Made by a program: the position numbers and the translations under genes | Shown here: one piece after another, positions 53,881 through 62,937 of the stretch | How the letters are laid out: each line of letters starts with the position of its first letter | Position numbering within the stretch: position 1 is the first letter of the stretch | NCBI GenBank assembly: GCA_963698165.1 | Contig: CAVOPT010000012.1 | Span: forward strand, 185,367 to 249,366 | Length of the DNA: 64,000 bases | Direction of reading: 5' to 3' | Origin: JAAYUJ01 sp963698165 | Lineage (GTDB): Bacteria; Desulfobacterota; Syntrophobacteria; Syntrophobacterales; Syntrophobacteraceae | Notes under the pieces: model-generated | The model's database searches: none | Told to the model about the DNA's origin: nothing | The model's input: the letters and a program-made list of their open reading frames with translations, nothing else

Positions 53881-53908
53881 GTGGGTGGAGGATGGTCCGA
53901 AACCACCC
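53881..53908 (+). repeat. Hairpin between ald paralogues 2 and 3
   Basis: GGGTGG (53883-53888) pairs with CCACCC (53903-53908), followed by CGCTTCTTCCCTC. The block GGATGGTCCGAAACCACCCG recurs between paralogues 3 and 4. It could attenuate or stabilise the polycistronic message. Confidence 0.55.
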
Positions 53909-53968
53909 GCTTCTTCCCTCAGCTTCACAAGAGGCTGCAGTCTTTCAGGGCATGAGAGGAGACAAAAC

Positions 53969-55099
53969 ATGATCATCGGGATATTGAAGGAGAGAAAACC
54001 AGGCGAATACCGTGTGGCCATGAGCCCGGCGGGCGTGGAGATCATGACACGGCAGGGGCACACCGTATTGGTGGAGAAAAGTGCCGGAGAGGCCAGCGGT
54101 TTTGAGGATATCGACTATACCCAGAAGGGTGCCGAGGTCGTTGATCCCCCGGCGGGTTCGGAGGCGGCCCCGGAGATCTTCCGGCGCTCCGAGATGCTTC
54201 TGAAGGTGAGGGAGCCACAGTCTTTTGAGTACAAGCTCCTGCAAGGGGATCAGGTCTGCTTTTCCTACCTCCACCTGGCGAATTCAGCGGAGCTGACCCA
54301 TTCCCTCACCAGGATCGGGGGAGTCAACATTGCCTACGAGACGGTGCAGAAGGCCGATGGGTCGCTGCCGCTGCTCAAGCCCATGAGCGACGTGTCTGGA
54401 GCAATGGCCGTTCAGCTGGGAGCCAAGTACCTCGAGATGGCTCAAGGGGGCCATGGGGTCCTGCTCGGTGGGGTGCCCGGGGTTGATCCGGGAATGGTGC
54501 TCATTCTCGGCGGGGGAGCGGTTGGCCTCAGTGCAGCCAAGACGGCATGCGGTTGGGGCGCCAAGGTTTACGTCCTCGATGTGAATCTGGACCGCCTCCG
54601 GTATTTGAGTGACATCCTCCCGGCAAGCTGTTTTGTGGTGATGTCAAACCCTGCGACTATCCGGGATCTGGTGCCGAGAGCCGATGTTGTCATCGGTGCC
54701 ACGCTCGTTCCCGGGAGCAAGTGCCCCATCCTGGTCACCCGTGAGATGTTGAAGACCATGAAGAAGGGGGCGGTTCTCGTAGATGTCGCCATCGACCAGG
54801 GGGGCAACTTTGAAACCTCAAAGGAAACCACCCATGACGCCCCGACATACATCATCGACGGTATCGTCCACTATGCTGTGAGCAACATGCCGGGGGCCCT
54901 CCCCAGAACTTCAACCGTGGCGCTGACCAATGCCACCCTGCCGTACGCCCTGCAGATCGCCAACAAAGGGTGGAAGCAAGCCATGAAAGAGAACTTGGAG
55001 CTCCGACGCGGTGCCAATGTGGTGAAGGGCAAAGTCACCTACAAGGCCGTTACGGATGTCTTTGGCCTGGAATACGTTCCCATCGAAAAACTCCTCTAG
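53969..55099 (+). CDS. Alanine dehydrogenase paralogue 3 (Lys75 replaced)
   Basis: A 376-residue paralogue. A 6-residue insertion near residue 62 (DPPAGSEAAP) shifts numbering by six. Arg15, the histidine of YLHLAN (residue 102) and Asp276 (VAIDQGG) are kept, but the position equivalent to Lys75 is arginine (LLKVREP, residue 81). The usual AGR after the SEV block is SGA. It may have altered substrate range or low activity. The start at 53969 follows AGAGGAG. It is very similar in DNA to paralogue 4 and arose by tandem duplication. Confidence 0.88.
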   Translation: MIIGILKERKPGEYRVAMSPAGVEIMTRQGHTVLVEKSAGEASGFEDIDYTQKGAEVVDPPAGSEAAPEIFRRSEMLLKVREPQSFEYKLLQGDQVCFSYLHLANSAELTHSLTRIGGVNIAYETVQKADGSLPLLKPMSDVSGAMAVQLGAKYLEMAQGGHGVLLGGVPGVDPGMVLILGGGAVGLSAAKTACGWGAKVYVLDVNLDRLRYLSDILPASCFVVMSNPATIRDLVPRADVVIGATLVPGSKCPILVTREMLKTMKKGAVLVDVAIDQGGNFETSKETTHDAPTYIIDGIVHYAVSNMPGALPRTSTVALTNATLPYALQIANKGWKQAMKENLELRRGANVVKGKVTYKAVTDVFGLEYVPIEKLL

Positions 55100-55109
55100 C
55101 GGAGAGCAG

Positions 55110-55139
55110 GCGGGTGGTGGATGGTCCGAAACCACCCGC
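55110..55139 (+). repeat. Hairpin between ald paralogues 3 and 4
   Basis: GCGGGTGGT (55110-55118) pairs perfectly with ACCACCCGC (55131-55139). The region from here to the next start is almost identical to that before paralogue 3, so the duplicated unit of 1229 bp includes gene and spacer. Confidence 0.7.
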
Positions 55140-55197
55140 TTCTTCCCTCAGCTTCACAAGAGGCTGCACTCTTTCGGGGCATGAGAGGAGAGAAAAC

Positions 55198-56328
55198 ATG
55201 ATCGTCGGGGTATTGAAGGAAAGAAAAGCAGGCGAATCCCGTGTGGCCGTGAGCCCGGAGGGTGTGGAGGTCATGACACGGGAGGGGCACACTGTCCTGG
55301 TGGAGAAAGGTGCCGGAGAGGCCAGCGGTTTTCAGGATATCGACTATATCCGGAATGGTGCCGAGGTCGTTGATCCCCCGGCGGGGTCGGAGGTGGCCCT
55401 GGAGATCATCCAACGCTCCGCGATGCTTCTGAAGGTGAGGGAGCCACAGCCTTTCGAGTACAAGCTCCTGCAACGGGATCAGATCCTCTTTTCCTTCCTG
55501 CACCTGGCGAATTCAGCGGAGCTGACCCATTCCCTCGTCAGGATCGGGGGAATCAGCATTGCCTACGAGACGGTGCAAAGAGCTGATGGGTCGCTGCCGC
55601 TGCTCAAGCCCATGAGCGAAGTGGCTGGAGCAATGGCCGTTCAGCAGGGAGCCAAGTATCTCGAGATGGCTCAAGGGGGCCACGGGATCCTGCTGGGTGG
55701 GGTGCCCGGGGTTGATCCGGGAATGGTGCTCGTTCTCGGCGGCGGGGCGGTTGGTCTCAATGCAGCCAGGACGGCATCCGGTTGGGGCGCCAAGGTGTAT
55801 GTCCTGGATATGAACCTGGATCGCCTCCAGTACCTGCATGACATTCTGCCGGCAAGCTGTTTTGCGGTGATGTCAAGCCCTGCGACTATCCGGGATCTTA
55901 TAGCGAGAGCGGATATTGTCATCGGCGCCACGATCGTTCCCGGGGGCAAGTGCCCCATCCTGGTCACCCGTGAGATGTTGAAGACCATGAAGAAGGGGGC
56001 GGTTCTCGTAGATGTCGCCATCTACCAGGGGGGCAATTTTGAAACCTCAAAGGAAACCACCCTTGACGCCCCGACATACATCGTCGACGGCATCGTGCAC
56101 TATGCTGTGAGCAACATGCCGGCGGCCTTCCCCAGGACATCAACCATGGCGCTGACCAATGCCACCCTGCCGTACGCCCTGCAGATCGCCAACAAAGGGT
56201 GGAAGCAAGCCATGAAAGAGAACTGGGACCTCCGGCGGGGTGCCAATGTGGTGAAAGGTAAAGTGACCTACAAAGCCGTTGCGGATGCCTTTGGCCTGGC
56301 ATTCGAGCCTGTGGATTATCAGCTCTAG
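55198..56328 (+). CDS. Alanine dehydrogenase paralogue 4, probable pseudoenzyme
   Basis: 376 residues, the tandem copy of paralogue 3, with the same 6-residue insertion and Lys-to-Arg change. In addition the catalytic aspartate is tyrosine (VAIYQGG, residue 276), from a single G-to-T change at 56023, and TTHDAP is TTLDAP. The essential acid being lost, it is unlikely to catalyse alanine oxidation. The frame is fully intact, so it may persist as a structural subunit of mixed hexamers or be at the start of decay. Confidence 0.88.
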   Translation: MIVGVLKERKAGESRVAVSPEGVEVMTREGHTVLVEKGAGEASGFQDIDYIRNGAEVVDPPAGSEVALEIIQRSAMLLKVREPQPFEYKLLQRDQILFSFLHLANSAELTHSLVRIGGISIAYETVQRADGSLPLLKPMSEVAGAMAVQQGAKYLEMAQGGHGILLGGVPGVDPGMVLVLGGGAVGLNAARTASGWGAKVYVLDMNLDRLQYLHDILPASCFAVMSSPATIRDLIARADIVIGATIVPGGKCPILVTREMLKTMKKGAVLVDVAIYQGGNFETSKETTLDAPTYIVDGIVHYAVSNMPAAFPRTSTMALTNATLPYALQIANKGWKQAMKENWDLRRGANVVKGKVTYKAVADAFGLAFEPVDYQL

Positions 56329-56461
56329 GATGTCCCGCCGCCAACAAGACTATCGCCAAGACAGCAGTAGAACCAGGGACGGGGACGCTGGAGATCATGA
56401 CACTCGCTGTTGTGGACTATTGACGTGGCCCTTCGCAAATCCACATTGGATGGCTGAACCA

Positions 56462-56490
56462 GAGGGGCCGCCCCAAAGCGGGCGGCCCTC
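56462..56490 (+). terminator. Terminator-like hairpin after the ald array
   Basis: GAGGGGCCGCCC and GGGCGGCCCTC flank a short loop, giving an at least 9-bp GC stem. No T-run follows. It lies between the alanine dehydrogenase array and the PHA genes and probably separates them. Confidence 0.6.
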
Positions 56491-56604
56491 CGTCATCTCA
56501 GAAGATATGAGTATTGTGGGTGCGGCCGACTGTCGGATGATCCGGGAATCAGGTGTTGAACAAGATGGACAGACAAAACCCGAACGCATATGGAGGAGAG
56601 AACC

Positions 56605-57399
56605 ATGCTGGAGATCAAGGATTCTGTGGCTGTAATCACCGGCGGCGCCATGGGAATCGGCAAGTGCGTCGCCACGTTTTGGGTTCAAAACGGCGGCAAG
56701 GTGGTCTTGGGCGATATGGCCCAGGAAGCCCTGGCGCAAACTAAGGGTGAGTTGGAGGCCATGGGAGGAAAGGTTGCCACCGTGGTCTGCAACGTGACCA
56801 AGGAAGATGACTGCGCCCGCCTCGCCGACACTGCCATTGAGCAGTTCGGGCAGATCAACCTGGTGGCCCCCTTTGCCGGGATCATTAAGGACGGAATGAT
56901 GGTCTCTCCAGACAAGGAAACCGGGAAAGTCACGAAGAAGATGAGCTTGCAGGACTTCCAGTTCGTCATCGACATCAATCTCACAGGGGTCTTTCTGACC
57001 GTGCGCGAGTGCGCCGAGCGCATGATCAATCACAACTGCAAGGGGTTGATCTGCCTCGTTTCCTCCACGGGCTCCCTGGGGACCGCGGGGCAGATCAACT
57101 ATTCTTCCTCGAAAGCCGCCATGTCGGTCATGCCCAAGGTGATCACGGCGGAGTTCTTCCGGCGGGGTCTTTCCAACAGGTTGCGCTGTGTCGCCATCGC
57201 GCCGGGATACGTTGCCACACCCATGGTCAAGGGCATGGACCAGAAGGCCCTGGACAGGATCGTGGCCGATGTGCCCATCGGTCGCCTGGTTGAACCGGAG
57301 GAAGTGGCCCAGCTCGTCGGCGACCTCTACCGGAACGAGGCCATGGCGGGGGACGTTTACTTCATTCATGGGGGCCTGCGGTTGGGATCCAGAGGATAG
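56605..57399 (+). CDS. Short-chain dehydrogenase, PhaB/FabG-like
   Basis: A 264-residue SDR. The cofactor motif is TGGAMGIGK, the strand-4 block reads PFAGIIKDG (Asn-Ala-Gly replaced by Phe-Ala-Gly), and the catalytic Ser-Tyr-Lys are in LVSSTGSLGTAGQINYSSSKAA. GGAGGAGAG precedes the chosen ATG. Beside thiolase and PHA synthase it is the likely acetoacetyl-CoA reductase that makes (R)-3-hydroxybutyryl-CoA; family members also act on other ketones. Confidence 0.85.
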   Translation: MLEIKDSVAVITGGAMGIGKCVATFWVQNGGKVVLGDMAQEALAQTKGELEAMGGKVATVVCNVTKEDDCARLADTAIEQFGQINLVAPFAGIIKDGMMVSPDKETGKVTKKMSLQDFQFVIDINLTGVFLTVRECAERMINHNCKGLICLVSSTGSLGTAGQINYSSSKAAMSVMPKVITAEFFRRGLSNRLRCVAIAPGYVATPMVKGMDQKALDRIVADVPIGRLVEPEEVAQLVGDLYRNEAMAGDVYFIHGGLRLGSRG

Positions 57400-57420
57400 C
57401 CCAATGAAGGAGATGAGAAG

Positions 57421-58704
57421 ATGAGGAATGTGGTGATTGTGTCCCGATCGAGGACTCCGGTGGGAGCCTTTGGGGGGAGCCTCAAGGCGACGTCCGTAGT
57501 GGACTTGGGAGCGCTGGTGCTCAAAGACGCCCTCAAGAAGGCGGGGTTGCGCCCCCAAACCGGGGCCGCGCTGCAGGCCCTGGAACCTGACAGCCTGAAG
57601 GGGGTCGGACTGACCGACCTGGAAGCAAAGGCCCACGACCACGATGGCTCTCTGCAGCCGGTGCAGATTGACGAAGTCATCATGGGAAATGTGCTGCCGG
57701 CGGCCCAGGGCCAGAACATCACCAGGCAGGCCGTGATCCGGGCGGGCATTCCCAAGGAAACCCCGGCCTTTACCCTGAACAAGCTGTGCGCTTCGGGCAT
57801 GAAGGCGGTTGCCCTGGGCGCCCAGGCCATCAGCAACGGGGATGCCGAGGTCATCCTGGCCGGCGGCATGGAAAATATGAGCATGGTGCCCTATGCCGTG
57901 CCTGCAGCGAGGTGGGGGGCGCGCATGAATGACGTGAGCATGTTCGACCTCCTTATCCTGGATGGCTTGCAGGAGAGCTTCTACGGTTACCACATGGGCA
58001 ATACGGCGGAAAATATTGCGGAAAAATACGGCATCTCAAGACAGGAGCAGGACCAACTGGGGGTCTTGAGCCATCAGCGGGCGCGCAAGGCCATTGCCGA
58101 GGGTCTCTTCAAAGATGAAATAGTGCCCGTCGTGATCCCTCAGAGAAAGGGTGACCCCATCGTTTTCGACGTGGATGAGAGGCCGATGGACACGAACCTT
58201 GAAAAAATGGGCAAGCTGCCTCCGGCGTTCAAGAAAAACGGGACGGTGACCGCAGGCAACGCTTCCGGGATCAACGATGCCGCTGCCGCTCTGCTGCTCA
58301 TGTCCGAGGACAAGGCAAAGGAACTCGGACTGAGGCCTCTTGTCAAGATCAGGGGTCATGCGTCGGCGGGAGTCGATCCGGCCTTCATGGGCCTGGGTCC
58401 GATACCGGCCGTGCGGAAGGTCCTCAAAAAAACGGGGCTTTCCATGGGCGATTTTGGCGCCATTGAACTGAACGAGGCGTTTGCAGCCCAGGCCATCGGT
58501 TGCGTTCGGGAGCTGAAGTGCGATATGGAGAAGACGAACCCTCTGGGAAGCGGCATCTCCATTGGCCATCCCATTGGGTGCACCGGAGCCCGCATCATGG
58601 TGACTCTCATCGGCCAGATGTTGCGCCATGACCTGCAATTTGGGCTGGCCAGCCTCTGCATCGGCGGCGGTCAGGGCATGGCGACCGTCCTGGAGAGGGT
58701 ATAA
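57421..58704 (+). CDS. phaA: Acetyl-CoA C-acetyltransferase (thiolase) with N-terminal insertion
   Basis: Condenses two acetyl-CoA to acetoacetyl-CoA. The catalytic Cys123 is in LNKLCASGMKA, His in GISIGHPIGCTGAR and the second Cys in LCIGGGQG. At 427 residues it is about 35 longer than usual thiolases, because residues about 45-80 (AALQALEPDSLKGVGL and onward) form an insertion between the first helix and the DEVIMGNV strand. It lies 21 bases behind the SDR gene with AAGGAG before the ATG. Confidence 0.93.
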   Translation: MRNVVIVSRSRTPVGAFGGSLKATSVVDLGALVLKDALKKAGLRPQTGAALQALEPDSLKGVGLTDLEAKAHDHDGSLQPVQIDEVIMGNVLPAAQGQNITRQAVIRAGIPKETPAFTLNKLCASGMKAVALGAQAISNGDAEVILAGGMENMSMVPYAVPAARWGARMNDVSMFDLLILDGLQESFYGYHMGNTAENIAEKYGISRQEQDQLGVLSHQRARKAIAEGLFKDEIVPVVIPQRKGDPIVFDVDERPMDTNLEKMGKLPPAFKKNGTVTAGNASGINDAAAALLLMSEDKAKELGLRPLVKIRGHASAGVDPAFMGLGPIPAVRKVLKKTGLSMGDFGAIELNEAFAAQAIGCVRELKCDMEKTNPLGSGISIGHPIGCTGARIMVTLIGQMLRHDLQFGLASLCIGGGQGMATVLERV

Positions 58705-58862
58705 CCGGAAGCTGAGACAGCTGTTGTCGAACACATATGTCTCAGTGACCGTCCAGAAAGTGCTTCTCATGCCGGTATTGCCTGGATTAGAGTTGTCGTA
58801 TCGGCTGCGATTCATGAGGGAGGGAGCATTGTTTGAACTTACCGGAAACCGGGAGGTAGATC

Positions 58863-59774
58863 ATGGATCAAGGTGACAAAGAAAAGGCAAGCCCGGATTC
58901 ACAGTTTGCCGACTGGATGAAGCTCGCCACGGATTTCTGGCAGTCGGCAGCCCAAGCCTGGCCCGCTGGCGTCCTCGATTTTCCAAAGAATTTGGAATCG
59001 TCCTCTGCGCCTTTGCCTGGCTGGATGCAGGAAGCTTGGCAGGCGCTTCTCAAAAACTGGCAAATTTCCACTGCGGCCCTGGGCTCTCCCGAGACTTTGG
59101 AATCGTTGTTCAAGGGAGCAAGCATGATGCCCCAAGCCACGATGAGGATTGTTCGCACCACTTGGGACGGGTATTTCCAGCTTCACCAGATGTGGCTGAA
59201 AAGCGCGGGCAAGGCAGGAGAAGCAACCAAGGCCTACAGCTATGAGGGGCTTGAACCGGATGCGTTCAAGGACTGGAGAGAATATTACGAGAAAGAGCTT
59301 CAGCCCCTCTTGAGGGTGCCCCAGGTTGGATTGATGCGCCTCTATCAGGAAAGAGCCAATGAGGCCATCGACAAGTTCAATCAGCTGCAGACGGCCATGG
59401 CCGAGTTCATTCACATGCTCAATCTCCCTGTGGAGAAATCGCTGCGGGTGATGCAGGAAAAGCTGGAGGAACAGGCGAAAGAGGGGAAGCTGTCGGAAAA
59501 CTTCAAAGACTACTACAACATGTGGATAAAGATCCTGGAGGGGCACTTCATGACCCTCTTCCAGTCACCGGAATGGGTCCGCGTCCTGGGCAAGACAGCG
59601 CAGGCGGCAGATGAGAACAAGGCGGCCCGGGACGATGTGCTCATGGATATCCTCCAGGTTCTCCCGGTACCGACTAACCGGGATATGATAGAAGTTTATA
59701 AGGAGTTGTATACACTTAAAAAAACAGTCAAAGAGTTGACCAAGAAGGCCAAGCAGTCAGAATCGACGACTTAG
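58863..59774 (+). CDS. phaE: PHA synthase class III, PhaE subunit
   Basis: A 303-residue non-catalytic subunit of class III polyhydroxyalkanoate synthase. It is mostly helical and tryptophan-rich (FADWMKLATDFWQSAAQAWP), with the typical C-terminal block VLMDILQVLPVPTNRDMIEVYKELY that contacts PhaC. GGAGG precedes the ATG. It starts 158 bp after the thiolase and 12 bp before phaC. Confidence 0.9.
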   Translation: MDQGDKEKASPDSQFADWMKLATDFWQSAAQAWPAGVLDFPKNLESSSAPLPGWMQEAWQALLKNWQISTAALGSPETLESLFKGASMMPQATMRIVRTTWDGYFQLHQMWLKSAGKAGEATKAYSYEGLEPDAFKDWREYYEKELQPLLRVPQVGLMRLYQERANEAIDKFNQLQTAMAEFIHMLNLPVEKSLRVMQEKLEEQAKEGKLSENFKDYYNMWIKILEGHFMTLFQSPEWVRVLGKTAQAADENKAARDDVLMDILQVLPVPTNRDMIEVYKELYTLKKTVKELTKKAKQSESTT

Positions 59775-59786
59775 GGGAGATCCTGT

Positions 59787-60989
59787 ATGAACACATCCAG
59801 AATTCCGGTAGACCTCATCCTGGGCAAGTTGGCCGAGGATGTGGAAAAATCGCAAGAACGCCTCCTCAAGTCGAAGGAGGTCCTGTTGGGTCCCCTTAAC
59901 ACGGACATCGCCACCACACCGTGTGAAGTCGTATACGAAGAAGACCGCGTGAAGCTCAAGCACTACCTTCCCCTGGTTGAAGCTCGAGTGAAAACACCCC
60001 TGCTCCTGGTTTACGCCCTCATCAATCGAGAGACCATGCTCGACCTCCAGCCGGGAAAGAGCGTGGTTGAGAATCTGCTGAAAGAGGGAATCGACCTGTA
60101 CATGATCGACTGGGGTTACCCATCGAGCAAGGATCGTTATCTGACCATCGATGACCATGTGAATGGCTACCTGGACAACATCGTGGATTTCATTCGTGAA
60201 CGGGCTGGCGTGGCCAAGGTCAACCTGATGGGGATCTGTATGGGGGGAAGCTTTTGCATCATGTACTCCGCCTTGCATCCCGAAAAGATCAAGAACCTGA
60301 TCACCACGGTAACTCCCAGCAACTTCGACACTGACAAGGGGCTTCTCAACCTTTGGGTGAGGGACCTTGATGTGGATCGCATGGTGGACACGCGGGGCAA
60401 TGTCACGGGGGACCTCCTAAACCTTGGCTTCCTGCTCCTCAACCCCCCCCGGTTGATGCTCGACAAATACGTCGGGTATTTTGAAAACGTGAGCGACAAG
60501 GTATTTGTCGAGAACTTCATCCGCATGGAAAAATGGATTTTTGACAGCCCCGACGTCCCGGGGGAAACCTTCCGACAATTCGTTACGGATTGTTTTAAAA
60601 AGAATCTGCTCATCCAGAGCAAAATGGAATTGGGAGGCAAGCGGGTCGATTTACAGAACCTCACGATGCCGCTTCTGAACATCTATGGGCGCTTCGACCA
60701 TCTGGTTCCACCCCCCATGTGTGAGCTTCTGACGAAGAGCGTTGGCAGCAAAGACACGGAAGACCTGTGCCTCGAGACTGGACACATTGGGATTTACGTG
60801 AGCTCAAAGTGCCAGAAAGAACTGGCTCCCAAAATCGGCAGCTGGTTGAAGGAAAGAGAGGGAAATGACGGAAAGGATGCCGCCCCGCAGTCATCCGGCA
60901 ACGAGGAGCTGAAAAAAGAGACGATTCCGAAAAGCCGACCTTCTGCAAGCAAACGGGTAAAGAAGACACCTCAGGGAGGGAGATCATGA
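59787..60989 (+). CDS. phaC: PHA synthase class III, catalytic PhaC subunit
   Basis: Polymerises hydroxyacyl-CoA into PHA granules. The lipase-like box GICMGGSF carries the catalytic Cys151, the acid lies in IYGRFDHLVPP and the histidine in ETGHIGIYVS. The core ends near residue 355, and a further 45 residues form a charged, Lys/Ser-rich tail (KKETIPKSRPSASKRVKKTP), longer than in typical PhaC, perhaps for granule or DNA contact. The stop overlaps the next ATG (ATGA). Confidence 0.93.
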   Translation: MNTSRIPVDLILGKLAEDVEKSQERLLKSKEVLLGPLNTDIATTPCEVVYEEDRVKLKHYLPLVEARVKTPLLLVYALINRETMLDLQPGKSVVENLLKEGIDLYMIDWGYPSSKDRYLTIDDHVNGYLDNIVDFIRERAGVAKVNLMGICMGGSFCIMYSALHPEKIKNLITTVTPSNFDTDKGLLNLWVRDLDVDRMVDTRGNVTGDLLNLGFLLLNPPRLMLDKYVGYFENVSDKVFVENFIRMEKWIFDSPDVPGETFRQFVTDCFKKNLLIQSKMELGGKRVDLQNLTMPLLNIYGRFDHLVPPPMCELLTKSVGSKDTEDLCLETGHIGIYVSSKCQKELAPKIGSWLKEREGNDGKDAAPQSSGNEELKKETIPKSRPSASKRVKKTPQGGRS

Positions 60990-61473
60990 ACGCTGGAGAC
61001 AAGAAGGATTATTTCGAAGCGATTTGCAAGGTCAGCAGGGCTTTCGGAACGACTTTAGACCGGGACGAACTGCTCAGTGTGATTATAAGCAGCGCCATCG
61101 AAACCATGAATGTGAAGGGGGCCTTGCTCTTTCTCCACGATGAGGAGGAAAATGAATTTGTCTCCGTGGCCCACAAGGGGCTGTCGGATGACTACCCCAG
61201 GAAGGGGCTCACGCAACCGAGGAAAATGGTGCCCACCCTCGAGAAAGATGGCTATCTCTTTTCCCATGACTGTGCGGCCGACCCGAGGCTTGACGGCCAT
61301 GATGAGAAGAAGGCCGAAGGGCTGGCTTCCATGCTGGTGGTGCCGGTCATGGTGAAGGGAAAGCTCATCGGCGGCCTTGCGCTTTTTACCGGGACTCCGA
61401 GGGAATTCTCTCGACGGGAGATCGATTTCGCATCCGCCTTGGCCGAGCAGGGTGGCATGGCCATCGAGGAGCA
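60986..61473 (+). CDS. GAF-domain protein, cut by a sequence junction
   Basis: Starts in the phaC stop and encodes one GAF domain (FGTTLDRDELLSVIISSAIE, GALLFLHDEEENEFVSVAHKG, GLASMLVVPVMVKGKLIGG, FASALAEQGGMAIE). GAF domains normally go on with a helix at this point (MAIENARL). Here the sequence changes after MAIE at about 61473 into unrelated DNA, and the open frame to 61564 no longer looks like protein. The true protein is therefore incomplete; its effector part would lie beyond the junction. Confidence 0.75.
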
Positions 61474-61480
61474 CATCGGC
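61465..61480. other. Probable contig junction (chimera or rearrangement)
   Basis: Plus-strand GAF coding ends here, while a minus-strand coding-like frame (VTERVATVHAIFYADVL) begins. Downstream DNA has a different word use, higher GC and many frameshifts. Confidence 0.6.
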
Positions 61481-61834
61481 GTAGAAGATCGCGTGCACGG
61501 TCGCCACACGTTCCGTCACGGTGACGCCAGGCTCGCCGCCTGCGAATGGGACAGGTCGAAGTAGGCGCTGGCGTCGAACTGCGGCCCACTCGCCGTAGGC
61601 GGCGGCCAGGCGGCGCAGCCGGTCGATGACGTGCGTCGAGGGCGTGGGCCGCCGCATGCGGCTTCCGCCCTGGGCGGGGGTCGCCAGCGCACGCAGATAG
61701 ACCGCCGCCGAGGGGATCGGTCGCTCAGGCTGGCGCTGCCAGGCTACCATGCGGCTGCCAGCGCCCGGTGGCGCGGAATGGCTGCGGCCAGCCCAGGCGC
61801 CGAGGGTGATGGGTTGTGCGGCGGGCAGCGGCAT
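61474..61834 (-). CDS. Unidentified ORF next to the junction
   Basis: A minus-strand open frame with a coding-like stretch HVIDRLRRLAAAYGEWAAV and GVTVTERVATVHAIFYADVL, truncated at the junction. Start unclear. I recognise no family, and frameshifts are likely in this part. Confidence 0.25.
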
Positions 61835-61866
61835 GCTCCGTAGGCGGGCGACGTGGTCGCCTTCGG

Positions 61867-62922
61867 TTACAGCAACCCCACCTTGGAGTTGTCCCCCAGC
61901 GCCATCTTATACGCCTTGGGCTTGATAGGGCTGTAGGTCACTTCTACCTCGCGGCCGATGATGCTGTCCTGGATGCGCCCCGGTACGTCGTGGATACGGC
62001 TGTGGTCCAGCACGATGCTGTGCTCGATCTCGCTGTTCTCGAACCGTGTCGTGGTAGATGCTGGTGAACGGACCGACGTAGCTGTTGACGATCGCGGCAT
62101 CCTCGCCGATGATCGTCGGGCCGCGCACGACACTGTTGATGATCTCGCGCCCCGCTCGACCGTCACCCGCCAGTCGATCTGTCGCGGTCCACGTGCCCGT
62201 CACGCGTGGGTCCAGCTCCCCCAGCACCCGGTTGTTCGCCTCCAGCATGTCGCTGGGCTTGCCCGTGTCCACCCACCAGCCGCGATGGACGTAGGGGAAC
62301 ACCCGCCGCCCGTGATCCACCAGCCATTGGATGGCGTCGGTGATCTCCAGCTCGCTGCGCCATGGGCTGGATAGCGTCCACGGCCTCGAAGATGGTGCGG
62401 TCGAACATGTAAATGCCCACCAGGGCCAGGTTGCTGGGCGGACTTTGGGCTTTTCGATCAGCCGCTCGATGCGCGCCATCGTCCAGCACGGCCACCCCGT
62501 AATGCTGCGGCTCGTCCACCTCGGTGAGCACGATCTGGCTGTTCTAGTCGCTGGTCGGCGAATTGGCGGATCGAGCGGCTGATGCCGCCCTGGATCACGT
62601 TGTCGCCCAGGAACATCACAAAGCGCTCGTCGCCCAGGAAGTCGCGGCTGATTTTGACCGCGTGCGCCAGGCCCAGCGGCGCATCCTGCTTGATGTACGT
62701 GATCTGCACACCCCAGCGTGTCCCATCGCCAACGGCGTCTTTGATCTCCTCGCCCGTGTCGCCGATGACGACGCCGATGTCGCGGATGCCGGCGTCACGG
62801 ATGGCTTCGATGACGCGAAAGAGCACCGGCGTGTTCGCGACCGGAATCAGTTGCTTGGCGCTCGTAAACGTCAGTGGATAAAGGCGGGTGCCCTTGCCCC
62901 CGCTGAGAATCAGGCCTTTCAT
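61867..62922 (-). CDS. Long-type glucose-1-phosphate thymidylyltransferase, several frameshifts
   Basis: Makes dTDP-glucose for rhamnose and other deoxysugars. The start MKGLILSGGKGTRLYPLT carries the nucleotide-binding loop, and KQLIPVANTPVL, FVMFLGDNVIQGG and a C-terminal beta-helix (VVRGPTIIGEDAAIVNSYVGP, VLDHSRIHDV) follow, as in the rmlA-long family. At least four frame changes are needed between 62600 and 62040 to keep these blocks in one protein. They fall within an otherwise conserved gene, so low sequence accuracy is the likely cause. GGAGGGTGGG precedes the start. Confidence 0.8.
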
Positions 62923-62937
62923 CCCACCCTCCAAAAC

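Noticed and set aside
56400..56460. Sigma-54 promoter before the PHA genes (GTGGCCCTTCGCA)
   Set aside because: The GG and GC doublets are not at the required spacing.
56395..57993. 532-residue minus-strand ORF opposite the SDR and thiolase genes
   Set aside because: Antisense shadow of two well-supported genes.
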